A stretch of 43,585 nt of DNA from Cardinium endosymbiont of Culicoides punctatus. Its GTDB lineage: Bacteria; Bacteroidota; Bacteroidia; Cytophagales; Amoebophilaceae. Below the pieces are notes generated by a model. That model searched no databases. It was given only the letters and a program-made list of their open reading frames with translations, and was not told where the DNA came from. The stretch spans positions 1 to 43,585 of the forward strand of contig NZ_QWJI01000005.1 of the NCBI RefSeq assembly GCF_004354815.1, given 5' to 3'. Below, piece after piece: positions 27,484 through 34,504 of the stretch (position 1 is its first letter; every line of letters starts with the position of its first letter). A program made the position numbers and the translations under genes.

Positions 27484-28657
27484 AGGTATATCTTTACTGG
27501 ACTTAGCACTTCAGACAGATCATATTACCTGTTTAAGGGCGTTGTTTATAAGATCAGGAGATCCATCTTATTATGTAGATAGTAATAACAATACAGCTCT
27601 CCATTTGGCCACAGATAATGGTCATATATCCATCGTAAAAGAGCTGCTATCTGCTGGAGAAGTTTATGTGAATGCTAAAAATAATGTTGGCATAACACCA
27701 TTGCATCTAGCAGCTACAAAAGGTCATTTAGAAATAGTAAAAATACTTTTAAATGCACATGGCATTGATGCAAATATTAAAGATTACACGGGTAATACTG
27801 CTCTTGATTATGCCATAATAGATGAAAAATATCCAGATATTATTTCGGCACTATTATCCGTTTCTGGTATTCAGATTGGTTCAGATCATAGTAAAGGATT
27901 ATTGCATTGGTCAATTAAAAATGGTCATGTTGAAATCGTACAATTTCTATTAAAAATACCTGGTATTAATGTAAATGAAAAAGATGAAAATGGTTTCACC
28001 CCTCTTCATTTTGCATCAGGAAACGGTCATTTAGATATAGTTAATCTGCTTATAGAGAAAGGAGCGAATGTAAACGAAAAAAATGAAAATGGAGATACTC
28101 CTCTTCATTGTGCATCAGTATTCGGTCACCTAGATGTAGTTAATCTGCTTATAGAGAAAGGAGCGAATGTAAACGAAAAAAATGAAGATGGTGATACTCC
28201 TCTTCATTTGGCATCACGATATGACCATAAATCTGTAGCTAGTTTACTTATAGAAGAAGGAGTGAATGTAAACGAAAAAAATGAAGATGGTCTCACTCCT
28301 TTTCATTGTGTATTAGGAAATAGTCACTTAGATATAGTTAATCTGCTTATAGAGAAAGGAGCGAATGTAAACGAAAAAAATGAAAATGGTTTCACCCCTC
28401 TTCATTTTGCATCAGGAAACGGTCATTTAGATATAGTTCATCTGCTTATAGAGAAAGGAGCGAATGTAAACGAAAAAAATGAAAATGAAGATACTCCTCT
28501 TCATTGTGCATCAGTAAAGGGTCACTTAGATATAGTTAATCTTCTTATAGAGAAAGGAGCGAAGCTAGATGTAAAAAACACCTCAGGAAAAACACCCTTA
28601 GATATAGCCAAAGAAAAAGGCTACCAGGAAATCATATCACTACTTACCAAGGAATGA
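27461..28657 (+). CDS. Ankyrin-repeat protein, C-terminal part of the split gene
   Basis: 398 codons, entirely ankyrin repeats (about 12), starting without a signal peptide and with only a TTG as formal start. It begins in mid-repeat (RGISLLDLALQTDHITCLRA), showing that it is the continuation of the preceding frame rather than a separate gene. Repeats six to eleven are nearly identical 99-bp DNA units (27968-28561), with NEKNENGDTPLHCAS-type sequence. The last repeat (SGKTPLDIAKEKGYQEIISL) is a normal capping repeat, so the C-terminus is intact. The joined protein would be about 690-710 aa with about 18 repeats. Confidence 0.65.
   Translation: MIYIEKIRGISLLDLALQTDHITCLRALFIRSGDPSYYVDSNNNTALHLATDNGHISIVKELLSAGEVYVNAKNNVGITPLHLAATKGHLEIVKILLNAHGIDANIKDYTGNTALDYAIIDEKYPDIISALLSVSGIQIGSDHSKGLLHWSIKNGHVEIVQFLLKIPGINVNEKDENGFTPLHFASGNGHLDIVNLLIEKGANVNEKNENGDTPLHCASVFGHLDVVNLLIEKGANVNEKNEDGDTPLHLASRYDHKSVASLLIEEGVNVNEKNEDGLTPFHCVLGNSHLDIVNLLIEKGANVNEKNENGFTPLHFASGNGHLDIVHLLIEKGANVNEKNENEDTPLHCASVKGHLDIVNLLIEKGAKLDVKNTSGKTPLDIAKEKGYQEIISLLTKE
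27968..28561 (+). repeat. Six tandem 99-bp ankyrin units
   Basis: Units start at 27968, 28067, 28166, 28265, 28364 and 28463, all 99 bp and beginning AATGTAAA(C/T)GAAAAA. Unit 1 and unit 5 differ at about three bases, and unit 2 and unit 6 are also closest to each other, while units 3 and 4 are more diverged. This indicates duplication of a multi-unit block. Confidence 0.85.
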
Positions 28658-28786
28658 AATATGACATGATACACTTCCCATGTAAATGCCTCATTAGCTG
28701 TTCTATGTATATTTTCAGAAAATCAAATTATTTTATGATATTTTAGACCTGATTACTTAAGTTGTTTTCTTTAATAATAGAGATTA

Positions 28787-29054
28787 GGTGGTGGTACAAA
28801 TATATGATACTAAATTACTCAAACTAGATTTTATATTTTTGTTTTGATAATGAATATTGTATTGATTTTATTTGCATAAATAATTCTGTTTTTTGTCTTT
28901 GTTAAAGCCATTATTTACTACATCTATGTTAGTGAAGCATTCAGAATAGCTTTCTGTAATGTGTTTGCTTAAAAAAATTAACCACTTTTTATTAAACGAC
29001 ATAAAATACACTCAAGATCAAATACTTATTCCATCATATATTTGTACCACCACC
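28787..29054. mobile_element. 268-bp non-autonomous element with 22-bp terminal inverted repeats
   Basis: The ends are perfect 22-bp inverted repeats beginning GGTGGTGGTACAAATATATG (28787-28808 and 29033-29054). The same 22 bp begin the 77-bp repeats at both window ends, but the inner sequence is different, so this is a related, internally unlike element probably moved by the same transposase. No coding capacity; an internal imperfect hairpin (CATTCAGAA / TTCTGTAATG) lies near 28935-28960. No target duplication is evident. Its right end cuts the start of an ankyrin gene (29055-29093). 28658-28786 holds nothing recognisable. Confidence 0.7.
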
Positions 29055-29093
29055 CATTGCTGAAAAGGTGATTATTTTACAAATGTTTTTCAT
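29055..29093 (-). pseudogene. 5' stub of a fifth ankyrin lipoprotein gene
   Basis: Read from 29093: MKNICKIITFSAM, then the element end. This matches the first 13 residues of the paralogue at 29132-30235 (MKHICKTITFSAM). The upstream DNA (29094-29131) also matches the spacers before the paralogues at 33280 and 34465. The rest of the gene is missing on the far side of the 268-bp element, so insertion was accompanied or followed by deletion. Confidence 0.75.
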
Positions 29094-29131
29094 AGATAAA
29101 ATGTGTTAACCACCACCAAAAATTACTTATG

Positions 29132-30235
29132 TTAACGAATACGTTTACTAGGTTTTTCTTGCTTTGCCTTTTCTAAAAGCGCTTCTATTTTTTTGCGTTT
29201 TGCAGAACCTAGTTTTGGAAAGAAAGTATTACTTTTTGTTGTAATACCTTCCGGATTGGCTCCATGATTTAATAGCAACGCTACGATTTCTACATAATTA
29301 CGACGTACTGCTTCTGCAAGTGGGGTACGTCCGTAACTGTTTTTGGGTTCTAATTTTATATCTTTTTGTCCTAATAGTATTTGTACCATGTCTGTAAGAC
29401 CGCGCTCAACTGCTAGACAAAGTGAGGTCTCTCCTTTAAAATTCTCTTTTTCATTGACGTCAGTTCTCTTGTCGTTTAATAATAAACGTACTGCCTCTAG
29501 ACTATTACGATCACCTCTGCATTCATAGCCGATTATGCCTGATTGTAGTGGAAGCCAGCCTTTTCTCACAGGTTGATTTACATCTATATCTTTGCGTGCT
29601 AAAAGGATCTTAAGAATAGGGACATCACCATTGTACATAGCTACATGGAGCGCACTGACCGGACCCTCTTCATAATAATCTGGTGTATTATCCAAATTGT
29701 TCACATTTGTTCCATATTCTAGCAATAGTTTTACCACATCCTCATCGTGTACCCGAGTTGCTGTAGTTAGAGGCGTATCTATACATAAAGGAGGAATAGC
29801 TATCAAAAGTTTACGTGGTACGTTAGGGTTCGCACCTTGATCCAATAAAAATTGAATAATTTCTAAGTATTTAGCTTTATTCTTTCCTTTAGCTATATTT
29901 CTATGGTAAATAGCGAGATATAAAATAGATTCTTGCATATAATCTATAGAATCACTATTTGCATCTTGCCATAGCCTTATTTCTGTATTTGCAATGCTTT
30001 TTTTATCATCTTTACTATTATAACAATCAAAAAATTCTTTTATTTGCCGCATATCTCCCATTTTAATGGCTTCAATGCCCTTTTTAGGAAGAGATATGGT
30101 TTGTTTTTTTTCTAATTGGGTATTCATAGATGTACTTTTAACACTTCTATTGTGTGCAATGCTTGTACATGTACTTATACCAGTGGTAATCCATATCATG
30201 GCTGAAAAGGTGATTGTTTTGCAAATGTGTTTCAT
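29132..30235 (-). CDS. Ankyrin-repeat lipoprotein, paralogue A
   Basis: 367 aa. The signal-type N-terminus MKHICKTITFSAMIWITTGI then STCTS has a lipobox-like end (Thr at -1 is unusual). About six or seven ankyrin repeats fill residues ~95-345, the last being YGRTPLAEAVRRNYVEIVAL then LLNHGANPEG, identical or nearly so in all four paralogues. The protein ends KAKQEKPSKRIR, a short basic tail; the longer KRKASPD segment of its relatives is absent. Same strand as, and downstream of, the unknown lipoprotein copy A; the 110-bp palindromic element lies between. Host-interaction role is inferred from the family. Confidence 0.8.
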   Translation of the reverse strand: MKHICKTITFSAMIWITTGISTCTSIAHNRSVKSTSMNTQLEKKQTISLPKKGIEAIKMGDMRQIKEFFDCYNSKDDKKSIANTEIRLWQDANSDSIDYMQESILYLAIYHRNIAKGKNKAKYLEIIQFLLDQGANPNVPRKLLIAIPPLCIDTPLTTATRVHDEDVVKLLLEYGTNVNNLDNTPDYYEEGPVSALHVAMYNGDVPILKILLARKDIDVNQPVRKGWLPLQSGIIGYECRGDRNSLEAVRLLLNDKRTDVNEKENFKGETSLCLAVERGLTDMVQILLGQKDIKLEPKNSYGRTPLAEAVRRNYVEIVALLLNHGANPEGITTKSNTFFPKLGSAKRKKIEALLEKAKQEKPSKRIR

Positions 30236-30265
30236 AAATAAAGTACGTTAAATATTCTGAATATA

Positions 30266-30375
30266 GGCCTGTTGCGTAAGTACTAGGCCCACTGAAGTGG
30301 GCTAAAATTCACTTAAAAGCCATCCACCATGTACGAAAAACTGTGTTTTTATGCTATCTACTTACGAAACAGGTC
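30266..30375. repeat. 110-bp palindromic-ended element, copy A
   Basis: Ends GGCCTGTTGCGTAAGTA and TACTTACGAAACAGGTC are near-perfect 17-bp inverted repeats. An inner hairpin GGCCCACT/AGTGGGCT follows the left end. The same element at the same place is found in copy B (35686-35795), so it was part of the duplicated segment. A lone similar end lies at 26132. IS-like ends without coding capacity suggest a MITE. Confidence 0.6.
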
Positions 30376-30398
30376 TTTAAGATGATTCGTTTTAATAA

Positions 30399-31439
30399 CT
30401 AGTCTGAATTGGACAAAATCTGGGCGGTTGTCCATGCAGACATTGCTATAGAAAACGAAGTGACCAAAAAATGTGCACCTACCATTCCTATTCGGTATGG
30501 TTGCTTGTTATCAGATTTAGCATAAGCATAGAAATACTTTCCTAATCGCACTGCAAAAGCCGAAATTTGATCAGCTGTTGCACACCAAGTAGAAACTATT
30601 TTAGGATGATAATTAGGTGTATCAGGAGAAACACTGGTAATAATAATGGCAGCAGTTCCATTCAAAAAAGCAGTCCATATACTGCTAGTCAGAGGCTTCG
30701 TCTTGTGACGTAAGATATGTACTCCAACTGTCATTAAGCTGATGCCTGCATTAGACCAGGTGGTTAATAAATCTGCACGCTGAAAACCCTGTTGCAACTC
30801 AAGATATAAGGAAACAGACATTAAAATAAGGTAAGTACCCGCCTTGACTAAATTTAAGTGTGTTGCATGATCTCTGCTAAAACTATAATAACGAGGTTTT
30901 TCTGTTCTTATTTTACCAAAACAATACTTCAACCCAGCACCTAAGACATTTATAGCAATACCTTTTGCAAATGCTATGCTCGCAACAGGCAAGCTTTTTT
31001 CTACGGAGGTTTCTATAAGTGTTCCTATAGGAACATCATCTTTAGTAGAAATAGCTTTAAGCTTCTGATAATCAATAGAATCATTAACTATCGCCTGCTT
31101 TATTTCATGCATTTCTGGAAAAGAAATTTCGATATTATTGGAATTTAGATCTTCTAATAAACTATCATTATGTATGGTTACCACTATAGGAAAAAATACT
31201 TGATTAGGATCAATTCCCGTGGGAACTATATTATTAGATAGTGCTACTGTGTCATTGGATAGCGGCAATGCTTGGCTTATAGGTGCCGCAAGTGTAGCTC
31301 CTTCTACAAGCGGTTTCTTTAATCTGATATGTTGCGTAGATTGCTTCCTGCTACAAGCGCCTAAAGCGTAAAATAGCGTAATCCATAAAATGGATGTATA
31401 CACATAATGTGTGAGTTTGCTTATATATTTCATTATCAT
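30399..31439 (-). CDS. Unknown lipoprotein with hydrophobic C-terminal half, copy A
   Basis: 346 aa, family not recognised. The N-terminus (MIMKYISKLTHYVYTSILWI then TLFYALGACS) is a good lipoprotein signal with Cys at 29. A Pro/Asn/Asp-rich stretch and a soluble segment containing NSNNIEISFPEMHEIKQAIV follow. From about residue 155 several hydrophobic segments occur (for example TYLILMSVSLYLELQ and GISLMTVGVHIL), so the C-terminal half may be membrane-embedded. A second copy at 35819-36803 is disrupted. It precedes ankyrin paralogue A on the same strand. Confidence 0.65.
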   Translation of the reverse strand: MIMKYISKLTHYVYTSILWITLFYALGACSRKQSTQHIRLKKPLVEGATLAAPISQALPLSNDTVALSNNIVPTGIDPNQVFFPIVVTIHNDSLLEDLNSNNIEISFPEMHEIKQAIVNDSIDYQKLKAISTKDDVPIGTLIETSVEKSLPVASIAFAKGIAINVLGAGLKYCFGKIRTEKPRYYSFSRDHATHLNLVKAGTYLILMSVSLYLELQQGFQRADLLTTWSNAGISLMTVGVHILRHKTKPLTSSIWTAFLNGTAAIIITSVSPDTPNYHPKIVSTWCATADQISAFAVRLGKYFYAYAKSDNKQPYRIGMVGAHFLVTSFSIAMSAWTTAQILSNSD

Positions 31440-31733
31440 TGAAAATTTGCATAAAAAAACAACTTAATAACCTTTTGTAAAGGTATATACCTATAGGCAT
31501 AGTCTGTCAAATAACTTAGCCTATTTCCACCTGATTCCTTACTATATAAACAAATGCGTATGTATTGCACATCCTTTGTACCAATCCTTATGCAAATTAT
31601 TACACCACCATGCCTAAATGGACATATACAAAAGAGCCCATGTGTAGGAACGCATAGCATTTACGCTGCATGTGATGTGATGGATCACTAGCAACGGGAA
31701 TAACTATGGTTCCTTACTAGGAAGGTAATGAAT
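31440..31733. repeat. Conserved ~300-bp noncoding block upstream of lipoprotein copy A
   Basis: This segment is about 85% the same (by eye) as 36804-37099. Shared stretches include CATCCTTTG.ACCAATCCTT, ATTACACCACCATGCCTAAA and GCTGCATGTGATGTGATGGA. Open frames in the two copies fall on opposite strands and are not alike, so it is probably not coding. As the 5' region of the lipoprotein genes it may be a long leader or regulatory region, or simply passenger DNA in the duplication. Confidence 0.55.
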
Positions 31734-31832
31734 TCACATCAAATATGCAATAAAGCCTTCCACTATATCATAGTCGCTTTTATCCCTTAGAAGATACTTG
31801 ATAGCATAATCAAAACTTATAATTTCTTTCAT
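31734..31832 (-). pseudogene. Truncated remnant of a PD-(D/E)XK (Rpn-like) nuclease/transposase gene
   Basis: Read from 31832: MKEIISFDYAIKYLLRDKSD, then YDIVEGFIAYLM and a stop (32 codons). The opening strongly resembles the N-terminus of the Rpn-type recombination-promoting nuclease/putative transposase family, which is normally about 300 aa. The corresponding tail FIAYLM-stop is also present at 37100-37122 in the duplicated segment. Only the first tenth of the gene remains. The bases from 31833 to 32005 contain nothing I recognise. Confidence 0.55.
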
Positions 31833-32005
31833 GGGCATTATCTATTATTTTATGTATAGGTATACTAAGATGGCATGTTTTTGTTACAAAACAAAATTAG
31901 TCTATTTTAACTATTAATGATTTAAATGATTAGAACTTTTTTATGCTCTATAAGATAGTATTTTACTTAACTCAATTAGGCGGTTGGGGATTAAACCATT
32001 ACCAG

Positions 32006-33280
32006 TTATTCAATCTTTGCTCGACAAAGTGGACATGTTTCTGTACTAGGTTTAATCCACTGAGATATACAGTCTAAGTGAAATTTATGCTTGCATTTTA
32101 ATGCTATTGCATGTTTATACTCACTAGCATCCACTAATCCAGTATGACAAATAGAACATATTCCGTCCTCTTTAGTAACATGAATAGGATCAAAAATATA
32201 TTTGAATGCTTTTGTTTTTTTCTGATTTTGCTTTGCTTTCTCTAAAAGTTCTTCTATTTCTTTGTTGCGTTTTACGGAACCTAGTTTTGGAAAGAAAGTA
32301 TTACTTTTTGTTGTAATACCTTCTGGATTGGCTCCGTGATTTAATAGCAACGCTACGATTTCTACATAATTACGACGTACTGCTTCTGCAAGTGGAGTAC
32401 GTCCGTAACTATTTTTTGGTTCCAGATATATATTTGGATGCTCTAATAATATTTTTACTATATCTATAAGCCCCCTATCAACGGCTAGACCAAGTGAAGT
32501 GTTTTTTTCAAAAGTATCATCTTTGTTATTGACATCAATGCTCTCATGTTTTAATAATAAACGTACTGCCTCTAGGCTATTACTGTCACGTCTGAATTCA
32601 TAACCGAATATACCTGCTTGCAATGGCAACCGACCTTTTCTAACAAGTTGATTGACATCTATATCTTTGCAATCTAAAAGAAGCATAAGAATAGGTATAT
32701 TCCCATCTCTCATAGCTACATGGAGTGCGCTGCTGTAAGCAGATGCATAAGAATCATCTAAATTGTTGATATTTACTCCATGTGCGAGCAATAGCTTTAC
32801 CACTGATTTATCACCTGCCCGAGTTGCTATGGTTAGAGGATAGGTGTCAATACACTGAGATGGAATAACCATTAAAAATTTTCGTGGTACGTTAGGATCC
32901 GCACCTTGCTGCAGTAAAAATTCAATAATTTTTAGGTATGTATCTTTGTTGTTTCCTTTATCCTCATTTCTACAGAAAATAGCGAAATATAAAATAGATT
33001 CTTGCATGTAATTGTCAGTACTACCTATATCTTGCCATAACTTTATTTTTGTATTTGCAATACTTTTATGTTTATGTGCATCATACTTATTAAAGAGTTC
33101 TTTTACTTTTGAGTAATCTCCCTTTTTAATGGCTGATTTGAGATTAGATGCAATACATTTCTGCTCTATTGTATTATGGATCTTAGTGTGCGTCTTATGT
33201 GCAATGCTTCTACAAGTACTTATACCAGTAATCATCCATACCATGGCTAAAAATGTGATTGTTTTATAAATGTGCTTCAT
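32006..33280 (-). CDS. Ankyrin-repeat lipoprotein with C-terminal RING-H2 finger (putative E3 ubiquitin ligase), paralogue B
   Basis: 424 aa. The signal-type N-terminus is MKHIYKTITFLAMVWMITGI then STCRS. About seven ankyrin repeats (to about residue 345) end with the same YGRTPLAEAVRRNYVEIVAL repeat as the paralogues. From about 374 a complete RING-H2 motif follows: C375-x2-C378-x17-C396-x-H398-x2-H401-x2-C404-x11-C416-x2-C419. Typical E2-contact features are kept: Ile after the first Cys pair (CSIC), Trp408 (CISQW) and Pro in CPLC-R. All eight zinc ligands are present. None of the neighbouring paralogues has this domain. Last of three same-strand ankyrin genes spaced by 30-39 bp, probably one operon. 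I infer an exported E3 ligase with ankyrin substrate recognition, acting in the host. Confidence 0.85.
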   Translation of the reverse strand: MKHIYKTITFLAMVWMITGISTCRSIAHKTHTKIHNTIEQKCIASNLKSAIKKGDYSKVKELFNKYDAHKHKSIANTKIKLWQDIGSTDNYMQESILYFAIFCRNEDKGNNKDTYLKIIEFLLQQGADPNVPRKFLMVIPSQCIDTYPLTIATRAGDKSVVKLLLAHGVNINNLDDSYASAYSSALHVAMRDGNIPILMLLLDCKDIDVNQLVRKGRLPLQAGIFGYEFRRDSNSLEAVRLLLKHESIDVNNKDDTFEKNTSLGLAVDRGLIDIVKILLEHPNIYLEPKNSYGRTPLAEAVRRNYVEIVALLLNHGANPEGITTKSNTFFPKLGSVKRNKEIEELLEKAKQNQKKTKAFKYIFDPIHVTKEDGICSICHTGLVDASEYKHAIALKCKHKFHLDCISQWIKPSTETCPLCRAKIE

Positions 33281-33310
33281 AAATAAAATGTGTTAAGCAA
33301 CATAAAAAAA

Positions 33311-34465
33311 TTACCCATGTGAACGAATACGTTTAGTAGGTTTTTCGTTTTCTTTAAAATCGGGACTTGCTTTGCGTTTTTCAGAACTTAACTTTGACAC
33401 ATTTTCTTGCTTTGCTTTCTCTAAAAGTTCTTCTATTTCTTTGTTGCGTTTTACGGAACCTAGTTTTGGAAAGAAAGTATTACTTTTTGTTGTAATACCT
33501 TCTGGATTGGCTCCGTGATTTAATAGCAACGCTACGATTTCTACATGACCACCATGCACCGCTTCTGCAAGTGGGGTACGCCCGTGACGGTTTTTGGGTT
33601 CCAGATCTATAGCTGGATGCTCTAATAATATTTCTACCATGTCTGTAAGACCCCATTCAACTGCTAGACCAAGTGAGTTCTCTCCTTTAAAATCCTTTTT
33701 TTTATTGACATCAGTTCTCTTATCTCTTAATAATAAACGTACTGCCTCTAAGCTATTACGGTCACGTCTAAATTTATAACCGACTATACCTGATTGTAAT
33801 GGTAACCAACCCTTTCTCATGGGTTGATTTATGTTTATATCTTTGTTTGCTAGAAGGAGCTTAAGAATAGGTATATCACCATAGTCCATAGCTATATGGA
33901 GCGCGCTGCCACAAATTTGTGCATAATCAGCTTCTGGATTATCCAAGTTGTTAATATTTGCTCCATGTGTGAGCAATAGTTCTACCACTGATATATCGCG
34001 TGCCCGAGTTGCTATGGTTAGAGGATAGGAGTCTATATAACAAGAGGTATTAGAAAAAACACGTTTGCATGGCAAGTCGGGATTTGCACCTTGTTCTAAT
34101 AAAAATTGAATAGTTTTTAGGTATTTATCTTTGTTGTTTTTTTTAGCCTCATTTCTACAGAAAATAGCGAAATATAATATAGATTCTTGTACATAATCTA
34201 TATTAGGACATGTATATTGCCATCGCCTTATTTCTGTATTTGGAATGTTTTTGTGTTTATATGCATCATACTTATTAAACAGTTCTTTTACTTTCGAATA
34301 ATCTCCCTTTTTAATGGCTGATTTGAGGTCAGATGCAATACGTTTTTGCTCTATTTTATTATGGATTTTAGTTTGCGTTTTATGTGCAATGCTTCTACAA
34401 GTACTTATCCCAGTAACCATCGATATTATGGCTAGAAAGGTGATTATTTTGCAAATGTGTTTCAT
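33311..34465 (-). CDS. Ankyrin-repeat lipoprotein with basic tail, paralogue C
   Basis: 384 aa, closely related to paralogue D (34505-35656). Signal-type N-terminus MKHICKIITFLAIISMVTGI then STCRS; about seven ankyrin repeats; final repeat HGRTPLAEAVHGGHVEIVAL differs from the others at the NYVEIV helix. The tail has SSEKRKASPDFKENEKPTKR then IRSHG: two basic clusters 12 residues apart, like a bipartite nuclear localisation signal. SHG at the end results from loss of the TAA stop seen directly after KRIR in paralogue D. 30 bp before paralogue B and 39 bp after paralogue D. Confidence 0.8.
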   Translation of the reverse strand: MKHICKIITFLAIISMVTGISTCRSIAHKTQTKIHNKIEQKRIASDLKSAIKKGDYSKVKELFNKYDAYKHKNIPNTEIRRWQYTCPNIDYVQESILYFAIFCRNEAKKNNKDKYLKTIQFLLEQGANPDLPCKRVFSNTSCYIDSYPLTIATRARDISVVELLLTHGANINNLDNPEADYAQICGSALHIAMDYGDIPILKLLLANKDININQPMRKGWLPLQSGIVGYKFRRDRNSLEAVRLLLRDKRTDVNKKKDFKGENSLGLAVEWGLTDMVEILLEHPAIDLEPKNRHGRTPLAEAVHGGHVEIVALLLNHGANPEGITTKSNTFFPKLGSVKRNKEIEELLEKAKQENVSKLSSEKRKASPDFKENEKPTKRIRSHG

Positions 34466-34504
34466 AAATAAAATGCGTTAAGCAGCATAAAAAAATTACT
34501 CATG

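Noticed and set aside
27968-28561. CRISPR or other noncoding tandem array
   Set aside because: The 99-bp units are contiguous, in frame and translate to ankyrin repeats; there are no spacers.
31436-31660. 74-codon frame on the minus strand
   Set aside because: The homologous DNA at 36804-37100 does not keep this frame; the open frame there is on the other strand with a different sequence. Probably noncoding.
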